Under the pieces are notes generated by a model. It searched no databases, was not told the origin of the DNA, and worked only from the letters and a program-made list of their open reading frames with translations. From Plasmodium relictum (taxonomy: Eukaryota; Apicomplexa; Aconoidasida; Haemosporida; Plasmodiidae), in NCBI RefSeq assembly GCF_900005765.1, contig NC_041691.1, positions 1,896,422 to 1,960,421 of the forward strand: a DNA stretch of 64,000 bases, given 5' to 3'. Below are positions 63,410 to 64,000 of the stretch, in pieces (the stretch's first letter is position 1; every line of letters begins with the position of its first letter). The translations under genes were made by a program, and so were the position numbers.

Positions 63410-64000
63410 TGATTTATTAATTGCCCGTTTAATGACTTTGCTAGAGTATTAAACAAACAAATTAATAAAGAGCATGTATAACTAAGTATACGTTTATATA
63501 TATATATTAGTTTTTATTATATATATATATACAGTTTTCTTATGATGCATAATATTTAATTGAAGTTAAATTTTACTGCATCTTTTAATAAACCTATTAA
63601 CAGTTATAAATGAGTTTTTATTTACAAAGAATTAATATCTTCTTTTAATTAAAAACATACAAATAATTTATAACAATTTATTAAGTCAAAATTTTATGAT
63701 ATTTAATGTTATTTCAAAAATATACATTGAATAATACATAAATATTTCTCTTATCTCTTAAGTTTTAATAAGTTAACATTTCTTTCTTTTAATTTTTATT
63801 TACACTAAAAATTAAAACATAACATAACATAACATAACATAACATAACATAACATAACATAACATTCATTCATAAAACTCTTCCCAAAAAAAAAAAAATA
63901 TATTTAATTTTTTTTTTTTTTTTAAATTACAAAGATGTATATATATATAAATAAACAAACAAAAAAAAATAACTTTATTTTTTTTTTTTTTTTTTTTTAT
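63410..64000 (-). repeat. LTR, minus orientation, runs off the window
   Basis: Starts TGATTTATTAATTGCCCG and is the inverse of 51194-51746 and 55711-56343 (shared AATAAACAAACAAAAAAAAA and AACTTTATTTTTT blocks). The start palindrome lies beyond the window. Confidence 0.75.
63816..63865. repeat. (AACAT)10 microsatellite inside an LTR
   Basis: Ten perfect AACAT units. The equivalent site has about three units in the LTR at 51194 and essentially none in the LTR at 55711. Confidence 0.9.

Noticed and set aside
63780-64000. Possible telomeric repeat at the window end
   Set aside because: The unit is AACAT inside an LTR, not the Plasmodium telomere repeat (GGGTTYA); the sequence continues as LTR.

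Overview
The window is extremely AT-rich (long poly-A/T tracts, TA microsatellites), has many short phase-consistent introns, and encodes an ETRAMP-like protein, two tryptophan-rich secreted proteins and a Plasmodium-type choline kinase. Together with several decayed Ty3/gypsy LTR retrotransposons, which from memory are reported in avian malaria genomes but not in the mammalian ones, this points to an avian Plasmodium (P. gallinaceum or P. relictum type). From memory, P. falciparum chromosome 14 left has ETRAMP14.1 and then choline kinase going inward. The same order here suggests the window runs from core (left) into the matching subtelomere (right).

Layout. 1-8.9 kb is core: a 15-exon DHH/DHHA2 phosphoesterase, a 10-exon leucine-rich-repeat protein, and a convergent single-exon choline/ethanolamine kinase. 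8.9-13.2 kb has no recognisable gene. 13.2-29.4 kb is a retrotransposon graveyard: four gag-pol copies or fragments and several LTRs, with one intact ETRAMP-like gene between two inverted, about 99% identical integrase segments. 29.4-38.5 kb is mostly non-coding, with a degraded coding remnant and an intact tryptophan-rich antigen gene. 38.7-43.6 kb is an LTR-bounded Ty3/gypsy element that has lost RNase H and key catalytic residues. 43.7-51.8 kb holds further LTRs around a two-exon, 863-residue tryptophan-rich repeat protein. 52.0-52.6 kb is a partial subtelomeric gene. 55.5-60.4 kb is nested solo LTRs. 62.5-62.9 kb is an unrecognised two-exon small membrane protein, followed by inverted LTRs running off the window.

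The strongest new observations are: a palindrome that covaries between LTR copies at their 5' ends; a probable gene-conversion tract between inverted dead integrase copies flanking the ETRAMP gene; a shared inactivating change (YxDG for YxDD) in three of four reverse transcriptase copies; LTRs inserted at the same nucleotide inside opposite-strand LTRs; and two unusual secreted or membrane proteins. No telomere repeats, tRNA, rRNA or CRISPR were seen. All homology statements are by eye.
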